Of a stretch of DNA of 64,000 nucleotides, positions 18,307 through 27,082 are shown one piece after another. The notes beneath the pieces were generated by a model. That model did not search any database and had not been told where the DNA came from. It saw only the letters and a list, made by a program, of their open reading frames with translations. Within the stretch, counting starts at the first letter, position 1; each line of letters begins with the position of its first letter. The position numbers and the translations under genes are program-made. This DNA is from Lachnospiraceae bacterium (GTDB taxonomy: Bacteria > Bacillota > Clostridia > Lachnospirales > Lachnospiraceae). The stretch spans positions 80,917-144,916 of the forward strand of contig JAAVYA010000049.1 in NCBI GenBank assembly GCA_022790855.1, written 5' to 3'.

Positions 18307-19302
18307 ATGAAGAGGAACAACTGGAAAAAAACGGCGGCTCTGGTGGTGTTATGCATAGGTTTGCTTTCCGCAGCAGGCTGTCAGTTGGGAGAGACAGAGG
18401 TAGTTTTTACGGACGCCTTATCGGAAAATGATGTGTTCAGTATCAACGGAAAGACTTGTTCTTTGGCTAAGGCCAAGGTGTTTTTGACAAATTACCAGAA
18501 CTTGTACGGAACGGTATACGGCGTGAACTTATGGGAGCATGATTTTGGGGATAATAGTCTGGAACAGTATGTAAAGGACTTGACCATTTCACAGCTGGCC
18601 CAGATTATGAGTATGGATTTTTTGGCGGAGCAGCAGGAGATCAGCTTGAGCAAGGAGGAGGCGGCTCTGGCGGAGAAAGCCGCGAAGGAATATTTCAAAT
18701 CCTTAAGTAAAGAAGAAATCCAGTATATGGATGTGGATGAAGCAGCAGTCCGGGAGTTGTATCGGCAGTATGGGCTGGCCAACAAACTGTATGCCCAGTT
18801 GACGAAGGAGATTGATGAAGAAGTCAGCGATGATGAGGCCCGGGTAATGGAGGCCAATCAAATCTATGTCTCCAGTAAGAAAAAAGCAAAGGCAGTAAAA
18901 GAGGGATTGAAAAACGGAACGGATTTTCTTACATTGGCAGGCTCTTATAATGAAGCGGGCCAGACAGAGATTACCTTTGGACGGGGAACTCTTCCGGCAG
19001 AGGTGGAGGAAGTGGCCTTCGGATTGGAGAAGGATGCGGTCAGCAACGCCGTAAAGACAGAAGATGGCTATTATTTTATCCAATGTATCAATAATTATAA
19101 TCAGGAATTGACAGATCAGAACAAGCAGTCGATTTTGGAACGGCGCAGGAAAGAAGCTTTTGACGATGTATACGATGCATTTGTAGAGACATTGAACTCA
19201 GAGCTGAACGAAGAGTTGTGGGACAGCATCCAGGTAACTGCGGATGAAAAGATTCAGACGAAGAGCTTTTTTGAAACTTATGAAAAGTATTGTAAGTGGT
19301 AG
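18307..19302 (+). CDS. PrsA/parvulin-like peptidyl-prolyl isomerase lipoprotein
   Basis: The 331-residue protein has a signal peptide with lipobox LSAAGC, the lipidated cysteine at residue 25, so it is a lipoprotein on the outer face of the membrane. An N-terminal helical chaperone region follows. A parvulin-type segment lies at about residues 175-265, with IYVSSKKKAKAVKEGLKNG, FGRGTLPAEVEEVAF and DGYYFIQCIN. PrsA-type foldases help secreted proteins fold. The parvulin domain looks shortened, so the isomerase activity is uncertain. AGAGAGATGAAGAGG marks the start. Confidence 0.8.
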   Translation: MKRNNWKKTAALVVLCIGLLSAAGCQLGETEVVFTDALSENDVFSINGKTCSLAKAKVFLTNYQNLYGTVYGVNLWEHDFGDNSLEQYVKDLTISQLAQIMSMDFLAEQQEISLSKEEAALAEKAAKEYFKSLSKEEIQYMDVDEAAVRELYRQYGLANKLYAQLTKEIDEEVSDDEARVMEANQIYVSSKKKAKAVKEGLKNGTDFLTLAGSYNEAGQTEITFGRGTLPAEVEEVAFGLEKDAVSNAVKTEDGYYFIQCINNYNQELTDQNKQSILERRRKEAFDDVYDAFVETLNSELNEELWDSIQVTADEKIQTKSFFETYEKYCKW

Positions 19303-19325
19303 GAAGTAAAAAGAGGGACGTTAAT

Positions 19326-19766
19326 ATGGCATTGCGGGATCAGGAATACCAGAAACAGGAAAAAATGAACGGCATTGTGTATGATATGTCCCCTGCTGCA
19401 GATTACAATCATGGAATTCTCAATGGCAATATCTATCAAATTGTAAGGGCAGGGTTAAAGAACAGCCTTTGCCTTGTATTTATAGAAAACCTGGATTTTA
19501 AGTATCATCCGGATCTGAATGACGATTATGTACGTCCGGATATCATGGTAGTCTGCGACCGGACGAATCTAAAAGGCGCCTCTTACAGAGGCGTTCCGAA
19601 ATTTATTGTGGAAACCTTAAGTCTATCCACGTCAAAAAGAGACAGGACAGCGAAGAAGGACGCCTATGAACAGGCTGGGGTAGAAGAATACTGGCTGGTT
19701 TCCCCCAAAGGTTTTCTGGATATTTATTATTTGAAAGACGGAAAATATGTTTTGGAGCAAAGCTAA
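19326..19766 (+). CDS. Uma2-family putative endonuclease, short at the C-terminus
   Basis: The 146-residue protein matches the Uma2 fold (PF05685), a PD-(D/E)XK-like family abundant in Firmicutes and cyanobacteria: MNGIVYDMSPAADYNHGILN, DDYVRPDIMVVCDR, VPKFIVETLSLST and VEEYWLVSPKGFLDIYYL. The active-site D and E are present. The protein ends at GKYVLEQS, about 40 residues short of the usual length, just where decayed DNA begins. The start at 19326 follows AGAGGGACGTTAAT. Its biological role is not established. Confidence 0.7.
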   Translation: MALRDQEYQKQEKMNGIVYDMSPAADYNHGILNGNIYQIVRAGLKNSLCLVFIENLDFKYHPDLNDDYVRPDIMVVCDRTNLKGASYRGVPKFIVETLSLSTSKRDRTAKKDAYEQAGVEEYWLVSPKGFLDIYYLKDGKYVLEQS

Positions 19767-19772
19767 GGAATT

Positions 19773-20132
19773 ACAATTATAAACGGTGCACAGTCCCATA
19801 TTTAGTGGCACAGACACTTTTAGCGTTTCACGGAGATTGTGTAACGGCATATAATTCCAAAAAAAGTAATTTGGGATGAAGACAAAGAATATACGAATAT
19901 ATTCTCCGATCAACTTTCGGCAGAGCATATTATTTTTGTATATTCCCTTGGTAGAGTTAGCATTTTATTACCGTTTCATGGAACACTGGAATCGGCGCTG
20001 ATTGGAGGATTAAAAAGCAGAGAAATATCAGAGAATGTTGTATTGCAGCTTCGGGCTATTATTTCGTCATTAGGAACAATATATGCGGTGCAACTTCAAG
20101 ATTTTATAAATAGCATTAATACAGATATGTAA
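19773..20132 (+). pseudogene. Decayed gene, possibly AIPR-like
   Basis: One frame reads TIINGAQSHI, then three stop codons, then a 95-codon open stretch (19845-20132) ending FINSINTDM. The stretch has no usable start codon, although its composition looks like protein (VYSLGRVSILLPFHGTLESA). The short INGAQ motif resembles AIPR (abortive infection) proteins, but that is thin evidence. I do not recognise the rest. The fragment lies directly after the shortened Uma2 gene. Confidence 0.35.
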
Positions 20133-20226
20133 GAGGTAATAAGTATTATTAAAAATGAGAATATTTTTAATGAGGCGAAAGAAACAAAATCATTTTGTCA
20201 AAACTCATAGTTAAGAAATTAAATCT

Positions 20227-20259
20227 ATTATGGGAACTTGCAGGGCAAGCTCCCATAAT
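20227..20259. terminator. Hairpin at the end of the YtrA-type ABC operon
   Basis: ATTATGGGA (20227-20235) and TCCCATAAT (20251-20259) form a perfect 9-bp stem, with TTGC/GCAA pairing inside the loop. It lies 14 bases beyond the minus-strand permease gene. The T-run after it on the minus strand is weak. Confidence 0.5.
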
Positions 20260-20272
20260 TTATAATATCATA

Positions 20273-20917
20273 TTAAAATTCTTTCCTTTCCATAATAGAA
20301 ATACTGATACGGCAGGACAAGAGAAGCATGGCTGCGCATAGTATTACCAACGCTGCAAGTAGTGTCTCTCCTCTGAAATGCTGCAGAATAGGAAAGGGAT
20401 TCAGATTAAGCGTTTGGAACAGCTTTCCGGAAAGAATGCATATGAGGAATATAACACCAATGACGCCAGCCCGGGCGATGCGGCCTTTTTCACCTTCGAA
20501 TTTCAGTTGGAGTGGGAGCATAATGGATAAGAACAGCGGCAGGAAGGGAAGAATGGCCAAACATGCTGGAAGGATATCCACCGGTGGCCGCGCCTGCCGG
20601 AATGTTTGAACCGCCATGGAAATCACGGTTCCCATAAGCCAGAAGCTTCCTCCCAGAATCAGGCCGAATCCGTATTTTTCCAGGACGTATTCCCGTCTGG
20701 AGATGGGAAGGGAAAATAAGAATGGGTTGCCGTTGTCAAATTCATCGTAGTTGATGGAGCTTAAGGAAAACATAGTTCCGATAAAACCCAGATAACTGCT
20801 GATCAATCCAATGTTCTCCATATACATAGCCATTCCTACGGCGATTGCGAGAATCAAAAAGAAGAAATTTTTTTGGGATTTCATGAGCTGAAAATCTTTG
20901 ATGAATAAACCTTTCAT
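20273..20917 (-). CDS. ABC-2 type transporter permease
   Basis: The 214-residue protein has six hydrophobic segments typical of small ABC-2 permeases, starting MKGLFIKDFQLMKSQKNFF. NPFLFSLPISRREYVLEKY between segments two and three is a hallmark of this type. It would form the membrane half of an exporter with the ATPase encoded just upstream, whose stop overlaps its ATG by four bases. The GntR/YtrA-ATPase-permease order resembles ytr-like operons that respond to cell-wall-active peptides. The substrate is not shown by the sequence. Confidence 0.85.
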   Translation of the reverse strand: MKGLFIKDFQLMKSQKNFFFLILAIAVGMAMYMENIGLISSYLGFIGTMFSLSSINYDEFDNGNPFLFSLPISRREYVLEKYGFGLILGGSFWLMGTVISMAVQTFRQARPPVDILPACLAILPFLPLFLSIMLPLQLKFEGEKGRIARAGVIGVIFLICILSGKLFQTLNLNPFPILQHFRGETLLAALVILCAAMLLLSCRISISIMERKEF

Positions 20918-21765
20918 AATGCAGCACCTCGAATCATCATAACTATTATTTCGTCAATGGTTCCTTGTTCTATGGCAAGGGAGGGGTAATTTTCTAAATA
21001 ATATTGCTTTTGTTTCGTCAGGCATCGGTAACCGAAGCCTTCTTTTTTTACCCTCAGAAGATGTTGTTTGTCAAGGGTTTCGTATTGCTGGCTGTTTACT
21101 TTAAGCAAAGCATAGCTGCTTAATATCACATCGGTATCTTCGTGGAGAATGATTTGCCCTTCGTGAATCATATAAAGGTCGTCGCATAATGTTTCCAGAT
21201 CGCTGGAAATGTGAGAACTGATTAAGATCGATCGGTCTTCTCCCTGTTCCATAAATTCTCTTAGCAGTTCCAGCAATTCATCCCGGGCGATGACGTCAAG
21301 TCCTGCGGTAGGCTCATCCAGGATCAAAAATTTGGCGTGATGGGAGATAGCGGCCAGCACTTTTAACTTTGCTTTCATACCGGTGGAAAAATCCTTGATT
21401 TTTTTCTTGAACGGCAGTGCAAAGCGCTGTGCTTGTGATAGAAAAAATGCCTGATCGAAATTCTCATAAAGGTTCGACAGGACAGGAAGGAGGTCGTCAA
21501 TGGTTAAATAGCCGCTGAAGCCGGAGTCGGATAATACCACGCCCAGCAGTTGTTTGTCCTTTGGGGAAACCTCCGAAAGATCTTTCCCAAAGATACGGAT
21601 AGAGCCGCCTTCTGTGGAAATCAGACCCAGGATGGCTTTAAAGGCGGTGCTTTTCCCAGCTCCATTTTGACCGATGAGCCCGGTAATACAGCCTGGGGCT
21701 ACATCCAGGGAACAATTCAGGGAAAATGTACCATAATTTTTTCTTACGTGCTCCATATGTAACAT
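20914..21765 (-). CDS. ABC transporter ATP-binding protein
   Basis: The 283-residue cytoplasmic ATPase has Walker A GLIGQNGAGKSTAFKA, a signature-like KDFSTGMKAKLKVLAAI, Walker B FLILDEPTAGLD and the H-loop region ILISSHISSDLE. It pairs with the ABC-2 permease downstream. The ATG at 21765 is preferred because TTTGGAGG lies 7-8 bases upstream; a TTG at 21771 is in frame but too close. The gene begins at the end of the GntR gene, so the three are one operon. Confidence 0.92.
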   Translation of the reverse strand: MLHMEHVRKNYGTFSLNCSLDVAPGCITGLIGQNGAGKSTAFKAILGLISTEGGSIRIFGKDLSEVSPKDKQLLGVVLSDSGFSGYLTIDDLLPVLSNLYENFDQAFFLSQAQRFALPFKKKIKDFSTGMKAKLKVLAAISHHAKFLILDEPTAGLDVIARDELLELLREFMEQGEDRSILISSHISSDLETLCDDLYMIHEGQIILHEDTDVILSSYALLKVNSQQYETLDKQHLLRVKKEGFGYRCLTKQKQYYLENYPSLAIEQGTIDEIIVMMIRGAAL

Positions 21766-21767
21766 AG

Positions 21768-22139
21768 TCAATCCTCCAAAATCATTTCAAATAAGTCTCG
21801 CATCTCTTCGCTGCTGATTCCATAACGTCTGCCCTTTTGGACAGCCAGTTCCAAATCTGCTTCCAGTTCCTTCTTCTGTTCTTCCAATAAAAGTTCTGGG
21901 TTTGCAGCCGCTACATAGGTTCCTTTCCCATGGACCGTTACGGTAAAGCCCTCCGCCTCCAGACTGTCATAAGCTTTCTTTACCGTCAGGGCGCTGATCT
22001 TCAGTTCTTTGGACAGGGAACGTACCGAAGGCAGGGGGTCGTGTTCCTTCAATTCTTCTTTCCGAATCAAGGTCTTGATTTGGCCGGTAATCTGTTCGTA
22101 TATGGGAATCATCAGAGCGTGGTTTATGATGATCTGCAT
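21768..22139 (-). CDS. GntR-family (YtrA-type) transcriptional regulator
   Basis: The 123-residue protein has an N-terminal winged-helix domain: IPIYEQITGQIKTLIRKEEL, PLPSVRSLSKELKISALTVKKAYDSLEAEG and VHGKGTYVA. The short C-terminal tail is the mark of the YtrA subgroup, which lacks a large effector domain. Such proteins repress their own operon with the downstream ABC genes. This fits the palindromes that cover the promoter at 22163-22191. AAAGGAGG precedes the ATG. Confidence 0.9.
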   Translation of the reverse strand: MQIIINHALMIPIYEQITGQIKTLIRKEELKEHDPLPSVRSLSKELKISALTVKKAYDSLEAEGFTVTVHGKGTYVAAANPELLLEEQKKELEADLELAVQKGRRYGISSEEMRDLFEMILED

Positions 22140-22158
22140 ATGTGGCCTCCTTTATGGT

Positions 22159-22207
22159 AAACAGTATATAACAGTTTAGAACTGTTGTCAAGTGTTATAT
22201 ACTGTTT
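22159..22207. promoter_or_regulatory. Nested operator palindromes over the GntR-ABC promoter
   Basis: A perfect 15-bp inverted repeat, AAACAGTATATAACA (22159-22173) and TGTTATATACTGTTT (22193-22207), encloses a second palindrome, AACAGTT-TAG-AACTGTT (22170-22186). Together they cover the -10, spacer and -35 of the promoter. This is a typical autorepression site for the GntR regulator. Confidence 0.8.
22163..22191 (-). promoter_or_regulatory. Promoter of the GntR-ABC operon
   Basis: On the minus strand a perfect TTGACA (22191-22186) and TATACT (22168-22163) are 17 bases apart. The start site would lie about 15-20 bases before the GntR ATG. Confidence 0.8.
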
Positions 22208-22289
22208 GCTGTAAAGAAAATGCTAATGTGCTACTCCCAGCGTACGATATAAAGTATGGATCAAGGGAAGCACAGCAAAGCAGGGATAG

Positions 22290-22928
<639 letters not shown>

Positions 22929-22943
22929 AGAAAGAAAAATTTG

Positions 22944-22963
22944 AAAAAGTGTACTTTTACAAA
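22944..22963 (+). repeat. Left inverted repeat of an invertible promoter segment
   Basis: This 20-bp sequence is the exact reverse complement of 23065-23084. It has the layout of a serine-recombinase crossover site: half-sites AAAAGT and ACTTTT flank a 2-base asymmetric centre GT (22951-22952). Confidence 0.8.
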
Positions 22964-23007
22964 ACAGCTTTTTGTATATTACTTTTTATCCTCTGGCACA
23001 AAAATCA

Positions 23008-23036
23008 TTGTAAATCCACGGATTTTATGCTAAAAT
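23008..23036 (+). promoter_or_regulatory. Promoter inside the invertible segment, facing the MBOAT operon
   Basis: TTGTAA (23008-23013), a 17-base spacer and TAAAAT (23031-23036) make a good sigma-A promoter. It lies wholly between the two inverted repeats and points toward the MBOAT gene, which starts about 55 bases after the predicted transcript start. Inversion would turn it toward the recombinase gene. Confidence 0.7.
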
Positions 23037-23064
23037 ACAAAACGTTTCATACAAAACGGATGAA

Positions 23065-23084
23065 TTTGTAAAAGTACACTTTTT
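23065..23084 (-). repeat. Right inverted repeat of the invertible promoter segment
   Basis: TTTGTAAAAGTACACTTTTT matches the left repeat perfectly in inverted orientation, with a centre AC (23076-23077) between AAAAGT and ACTTTT half-sites. It ends just before the AAGGATG ribosome binding site of the MBOAT gene. Confidence 0.8.
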
Positions 23085-23096
23085 AAGGATGACGCT

Positions 23097-24716
23097 ATGC
23101 TATTTAATTCCATTCAGTTTCTGTTGTTTTTACCGTTGGTCACGATCATATATTATGTGATACCAAAGAAAATACGATATATATGGCTGTTGGCAGTCAG
23201 CTACTATTTTTATATGTGCTGGAATCCCAAATATGCTCTTTTAATGGCTGCATCTACTGCAATTACTTTTTTGAGCGGTATGGGAATCCAATACTGCCAA
23301 AAAAAGGCGCCGAAACAGAAGAAAACGGCGAAATTTATTGTGGCAGCCAGTTTTGCCAGCAATTTAGGAATTCTGCTTTTTTTCAAATATTTTGACTGGC
23401 TACTGCAAAATATCAGCAATGTATTTCAAGTGCGGCTTGTATCTCCCTTCCAGTTTATTTTGCCGGTGGGGATTTCCTTTTATACATTTCAGGCCTTGAG
23501 CTATACCGTGGATGTATATCGAGGGGAGATGGAGGCAGAGAAAAATATCTTTCGCTATGCCTTGTTTGTTTCTTTCTTTCCACAATTAGTGGCGGGGCCA
23601 ATTGAACGCTCCAAACATTTGCTGTCCCAGTTAAAACAGATAGATGGCATAAAATTGAAACTGTCCCAGATCCGGGAAGGGTTGTGCTGCATATTATACG
23701 GATTTTTTCTGAAAATTGTAGTGGCAGACCGGGCGGCTATTTTAGTAGATCAAGTGTTTGACAATTATACACAATATGGATTTGTGGAGTTAATAACAGG
23801 GGCGGCCCTGTTTTCCCTGCAGATCTTATGTGATTTTAACGGATATTCCATTATAGCCAAGGGAAGCGCCCGGCTGTTCGGGATTTCTTTGATGGATAAT
23901 TTCCGCCAGCCATATCTTGCAGTGTCGATTCGGGAGTTTTGGAGGAGATGGCACATTTCCCTAACAAGCTGGTTTACGGACTATTTATATATCCCCTTGG
24001 GAGGAAACAAAAAGGGAGCTTTGCGTCAGATGCTACATACGGTCATTGTATTTTTTGTCAGCGGCTTATGGCATGGCGCCAGTTGGCATTATGTTGCCTG
24101 GGGAATGCTGCACGGGATGTATTTGAATATCGAAACCGGCATAAGACGGATTAGAGCGTGTCTGAAAATTCATTCCCACCGTCTGCATTCCCCACTTTGC
24201 GGTATATTTGCACCAACTTCGGTCAACGTAGCCCGCTACGCCTCCCTCATTTGGCACAAATCTCCCACAAATTGTGAAATACATCCGGTAGAAAGCAATT
24301 TTCAGACACGCCCTGGCAAACATAACATACAAAATGAAAAAATGAAATTCAGTACCAGGGCTGCAAAAACGTTTCTAGTGTTTCTGCTTACTGTGGTTGC
24401 CTGGGTGTTTTTCAGGGCGCCAAGCTGTAGGGCGGCATTGCTGTATTTTGGACAAATGCGGGTTTCCGTTCAGAACACGTCTTTGCTGGAGCTTGGGCTT
24501 TTCTGGTATGATTGGCTGATCCTTGCCGTTTCTGTGATGATTATCCTTGGCGTAGATATTCTTCATGAAAAAAATGTGGCGATACGAGGATGGCTCTATC
24601 AGCAAAGCTTATGGTTCCGCTGGATCATTTACCTGGCGGCTTTTTGGGGAATTTTCATGTTTGGCATATATGGAGTAGAGTACGATGCGAGTCAATTTAT
24701 TTATTTCCAGTTTTAG
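23097..24716 (+). CDS. MBOAT-family O-acyltransferase carrying an in-frame repeat insertion
   Basis: MBOAT proteins of the DltB/AlgI type move acyl groups across the membrane onto cell-wall or extracellular polymers. The protein is multi-spanning and has LLFFKYFDWLL, PVGISFYTFQALSYTVDVYRG, FFPQLVAGPIER, the FWRRWHISLTSWFTDYLYIP block, and WHGASWHYVAWGMLHG with the catalytic histidine. Between residues about 353 and 406 lies sequence encoded by a dispersed repeat (24153-24314). This makes the protein 539 residues rather than the usual 470-490. After it the family sequence resumes with VVAWVFFRAPS. The insertion keeps the frame and falls in a loop between membrane segments, so function may survive. 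Confidence 0.88.
   Translation: MLFNSIQFLLFLPLVTIIYYVIPKKIRYIWLLAVSYYFYMCWNPKYALLMAASTAITFLSGMGIQYCQKKAPKQKKTAKFIVAASFASNLGILLFFKYFDWLLQNISNVFQVRLVSPFQFILPVGISFYTFQALSYTVDVYRGEMEAEKNIFRYALFVSFFPQLVAGPIERSKHLLSQLKQIDGIKLKLSQIREGLCCILYGFFLKIVVADRAAILVDQVFDNYTQYGFVELITGAALFSLQILCDFNGYSIIAKGSARLFGISLMDNFRQPYLAVSIREFWRRWHISLTSWFTDYLYIPLGGNKKGALRQMLHTVIVFFVSGLWHGASWHYVAWGMLHGMYLNIETGIRRIRACLKIHSHRLHSPLCGIFAPTSVNVARYASLIWHKSPTNCEIHPVESNFQTRPGKHNIQNEKMKFSTRAAKTFLVFLLTVVAWVFFRAPSCRAALLYFGQMRVSVQNTSLLELGLFWYDWLILAVSVMIILGVDILHEKNVAIRGWLYQQSLWFRWIIYLAAFWGIFMFGIYGVEYDASQFIYFQF
24153..24314. repeat. Dispersed inverted-repeat element, copy 2 (long), inside the MBOAT gene
   Basis: GCGTGTCTGAAAATT (24156-24170) and AATTTTCAGACACGC (24297-24311) are perfect 15-bp inverted repeats. 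The neighbouring CATTCCCA and GAAAGCAATT also match the copy at 3645-3718. About 125 bases of interior sequence separate the arms. The element has no stop codon in the MBOAT frame. Confidence 0.85.
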
Positions 24717-26046
24717 AAAATACAAAAGAGGGATTGGGGCTGTTATAGCATTTTTGGCATTTGCAGTGGTTTTTTCCATTAGCCACAAGGCTTTGTGGTA
24801 TTTATTGGTGGATGATACAAATTCTTATACCAGGATCACCCTGCATGAAATGTATCATCAACAAGAAAATATAGATGTTCTATTTTTAGGCTCTTCCCAT
24901 TGTTACAGGTCCCTTGACACCTCTGTAACAGACAGGCTGTTTGAGGCAAATACATTCAACGGAGGCTCTTCCTCGCAAAATTGGGACGGGAGTTTTGCCC
25001 TTCTTCAGGAAGCCGGAAAGCAATATCAATTAAAAAAGGTATATGTGGAAATGTATTGCCATATGGCCGGGAGAAATTATAAGGAACGTTCCGATCTGAC
25101 CAGTACGTATCTGATCAGCGACTATATGAAGCCGTCTTTTACCCGTGTTCGCTACTTGATCAATGCCAGCAGCCCCGAGTATTGGATTCACGGATTTTTT
25201 CCGGAAAGAAGGAATTGGCATAAACTATTTGAAAGGCTTTATGTATCCGGTCTGATCAAGAAAAAAAGCAGCGACAGCTATAAAAATTATGGATATGTAG
25301 GAAATCCCAATACGGATGAAGAATATTATGCAGGCAAAGGGTTTGTTGCAAGCCGCAAGTTTATAGAAAAAGAAGGATATGTAAAAAATACACATTCCGA
25401 TTCTGTGGCAAAAACATTTTCAGAGGATGATATAACCTCCTTAAGGAACATCATAGAATATTGCAGGAAACATGAAATTGAGCTTTGCTTTTTTTCGGCT
25501 CCCATGCCGGACATTGTCCTGGTAGATGCAGGTGAATATGATTCTTATGTAACGTATGTTACTGATTTTTTTAAGGGGTATGATGTGCCCTATTATGATT
25601 TTAACCTTTGCAAAGCGGATTATTTTTCCTATGACAGCAGTCTGTTTAAGGATATGGAGCATTTAAATATGTACGGAGCGGCACAATTCAGCGAAGTATT
25701 TTCAAAATTTTTTACCGGAAAAATAAATGCGGATGATTTATTTTATCCTTCTTATCAGGATAAGCTGAATGCGGCCGGGGATTGGCTATATGGACTGGTG
25801 TATCAGTTGAAAGTAGCAGAGGAGGAAAAAACTTTTACCTTTGAGGTGATTCAAAACGGGGAAGTTGATTATAAAGCTTCTATTTACAAGAAGATAGAAG
25901 GCGAAGAGGAATATGTGTTAATACAAGAGAAAGATTCTCTTAAGCCTGTTTCCCTTCCCGCGGAGGAAACAGGCCAGCTATGCATTTCTATTTTTCAAAA
26001 AGGGTGCGGGGAGGAGCCGACGAATGAAGTTGTGATTCCGTATTAG
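24685..26046 (+). CDS. Membrane-anchored SGNH-hydrolase-like protein, MBOAT partner
   Basis: The 453-residue protein has one N-terminal membrane segment (about residues 12-35), then an extracytoplasmic domain. VLFLGSSHCYRSLDTSV near residue 70 fits the SGNH nucleophile block, and DMEHLNMYGAAQFSEVF near residue 325 fits the DxxH block. This combination resembles the DltD/AlgX-type partners that work with MBOAT proteins to acylate surface polymers. The gene overlaps the MBOAT gene by 32 bases, so the two form one operon behind the invertible promoter. The polymer and acyl group are unknown. Confidence 0.75.
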   Translation: MRVNLFISSFRKYKRGIGAVIAFLAFAVVFSISHKALWYLLVDDTNSYTRITLHEMYHQQENIDVLFLGSSHCYRSLDTSVTDRLFEANTFNGGSSSQNWDGSFALLQEAGKQYQLKKVYVEMYCHMAGRNYKERSDLTSTYLISDYMKPSFTRVRYLINASSPEYWIHGFFPERRNWHKLFERLYVSGLIKKKSSDSYKNYGYVGNPNTDEEYYAGKGFVASRKFIEKEGYVKNTHSDSVAKTFSEDDITSLRNIIEYCRKHEIELCFFSAPMPDIVLVDAGEYDSYVTYVTDFFKGYDVPYYDFNLCKADYFSYDSSLFKDMEHLNMYGAAQFSEVFSKFFTGKINADDLFYPSYQDKLNAAGDWLYGLVYQLKVAEEEKTFTFEVIQNGEVDYKASIYKKIEGEEEYVLIQEKDSLKPVSLPAEETGQLCISIFQKGCGEEPTNEVVIPY

Positions 26047-26438
26047 CTCCTCTTGATAAACTCCTCCTTGCACTTGGGGCAGCTAATACAGATTTTCCCT
26101 TTTCCTCTGGGAACCCGTACCTTCTGGCGGCATTTGGGGCAGCGGAAAAAACGGTATTCCTTACGCTGGGAAAATTCTTTTTTCTTTCGGTCCTTTTTGA
26201 CTACCAGCCGGTATTTCCAGTTTAAAAAACGTTGGTTCTCGTTGTACCGCTTGGAAATATTCCGGGAAAACATGCGGAAGTATGTATAGGCCAACAGACC
26301 TATTGCTAAAAGATAAAAAAGATTTAGCCGGCTGAACAAAGAAATCACGCAACAGACGATAGAAGCGCCCAAAAGTATTCTGGATAATTGGTCGGCGCCG
26401 TAACGCCCCGCCATAAAGCGCTGTAGTTTCTGCTTCAT
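26043..26438 (-). CDS. Small membrane protein with C-terminal zinc ribbon
   Basis: The 131-residue protein has two hydrophobic segments at about residues 20-55 and a basic linker. A C-terminal four-cysteine zinc ribbon follows: FRCPKCRQKVRVPRGKGKIC and CPKCKEEF. AGGAGAGGTTTTCT precedes the ATG at 26438; the frame is open further upstream to 26528 without a ribosome binding site. It converges with the SGNH gene, overlapping its last four bases. No function is known to me. Confidence 0.75.
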   Translation of the reverse strand: MKQKLQRFMAGRYGADQLSRILLGASIVCCVISLFSRLNLFYLLAIGLLAYTYFRMFSRNISKRYNENQRFLNWKYRLVVKKDRKKKEFSQRKEYRFFRCPKCRQKVRVPRGKGKICISCPKCKEEFIKRS

Positions 26439-26528
26439 AGAAAACCTCTCCTTTTCCATTTCTTCTGCCAAAAGATTCTTGGCAAAAAAGGATAAACTGT
26501 CAGGCGGGCATAGGTTATGGATATGCAA

Positions 26529-26641
26529 AGCGCCGCCTTTTTTCTGCCTATTATAGTAGAAGAAAAGCGGCGTAAAGTCAATGGAGCTATTCTTTTTTTA
26601 GAAAGATTTTAGGGTTTGGTAAGATTTGATATTTGCGAAAT
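26529..26641. other. Gap with an imperfect hairpin
   Basis: CGCCGCC and GGCGGCG-like arms with T- and A-rich flanks (26531-26571) form an imperfect hairpin between the zinc-ribbon gene and pyrI. A perfect TATAAT, reading on the minus strand, lies in its loop without a convincing -35. It may be a pyrBI terminator or part of the zinc-ribbon promoter. Confidence 0.3.
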
Positions 26642-27082
26642 CTACCGAACCTTTTTGTATCCTTTAAATTTTCCTTCACAATATTTGCAGCGGTAGATTT
26701 CTTTTTCCGGGTCTGTCAGAACGAAGATCTGTTCCAACTCCTGCTCAATGGAAGTAATGCACCGGGGATTTTTGCACCGGATGATGTTCCGGATTTCCTT
26801 GGGGAGATGAAGCGCCTTTTTCTCCACAATTTCTCCGCCTTTGATAATGTTTACGGTAATATTGTGGTCAATGAAACCCAATACATCCAGATTCAAAGTG
26901 TTGGGGTCGCATTCTACCTTCAGAATATCCTTTTTCCCCATCTTATTGCTGCGGGCGTTTTTGATAATGGCAACGCAGCAGTCCAGCTCGTCCAGCTTTA
27001 AGTCATAATACAAGGACAGGCTCATGCCGGCCTGGATATGGTCCAGCACAAAACCTTCGGAGATTGCACCTACATTCAACAT
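26642..27082 (-). CDS. pyrI: Aspartate carbamoyltransferase regulatory subunit
   Basis: PyrI binds nucleotides and allosterically controls PyrB in pyrimidine synthesis. The 146-residue protein has the family's zinc domain with four cysteines (CKNPRCITS and [10 protein letters not shown] near the C-terminus). The N-terminal nucleotide domain includes [13 protein letters not shown] and [10 protein letters not shown]. Its start overlaps the pyrB end by seven bases. Its presence implies an allosterically regulated, E. coli-type ATCase rather than the PyrR-only control of bacilli. Confidence 0.95.
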   Translation of the reverse strand: MLNVGAISEGFVLDHIQAGMSLSLYYDLKLDELDCCVAIIKNARSNKMGKKDILKVECDPNTLNLDVLGFIDHNITVNIIKGGEIVEKKALHLPKEIRNIIRCKNPRCITSIEQELEQIFVLTDPEKEIYRCKYCEGKFKGYKKVR

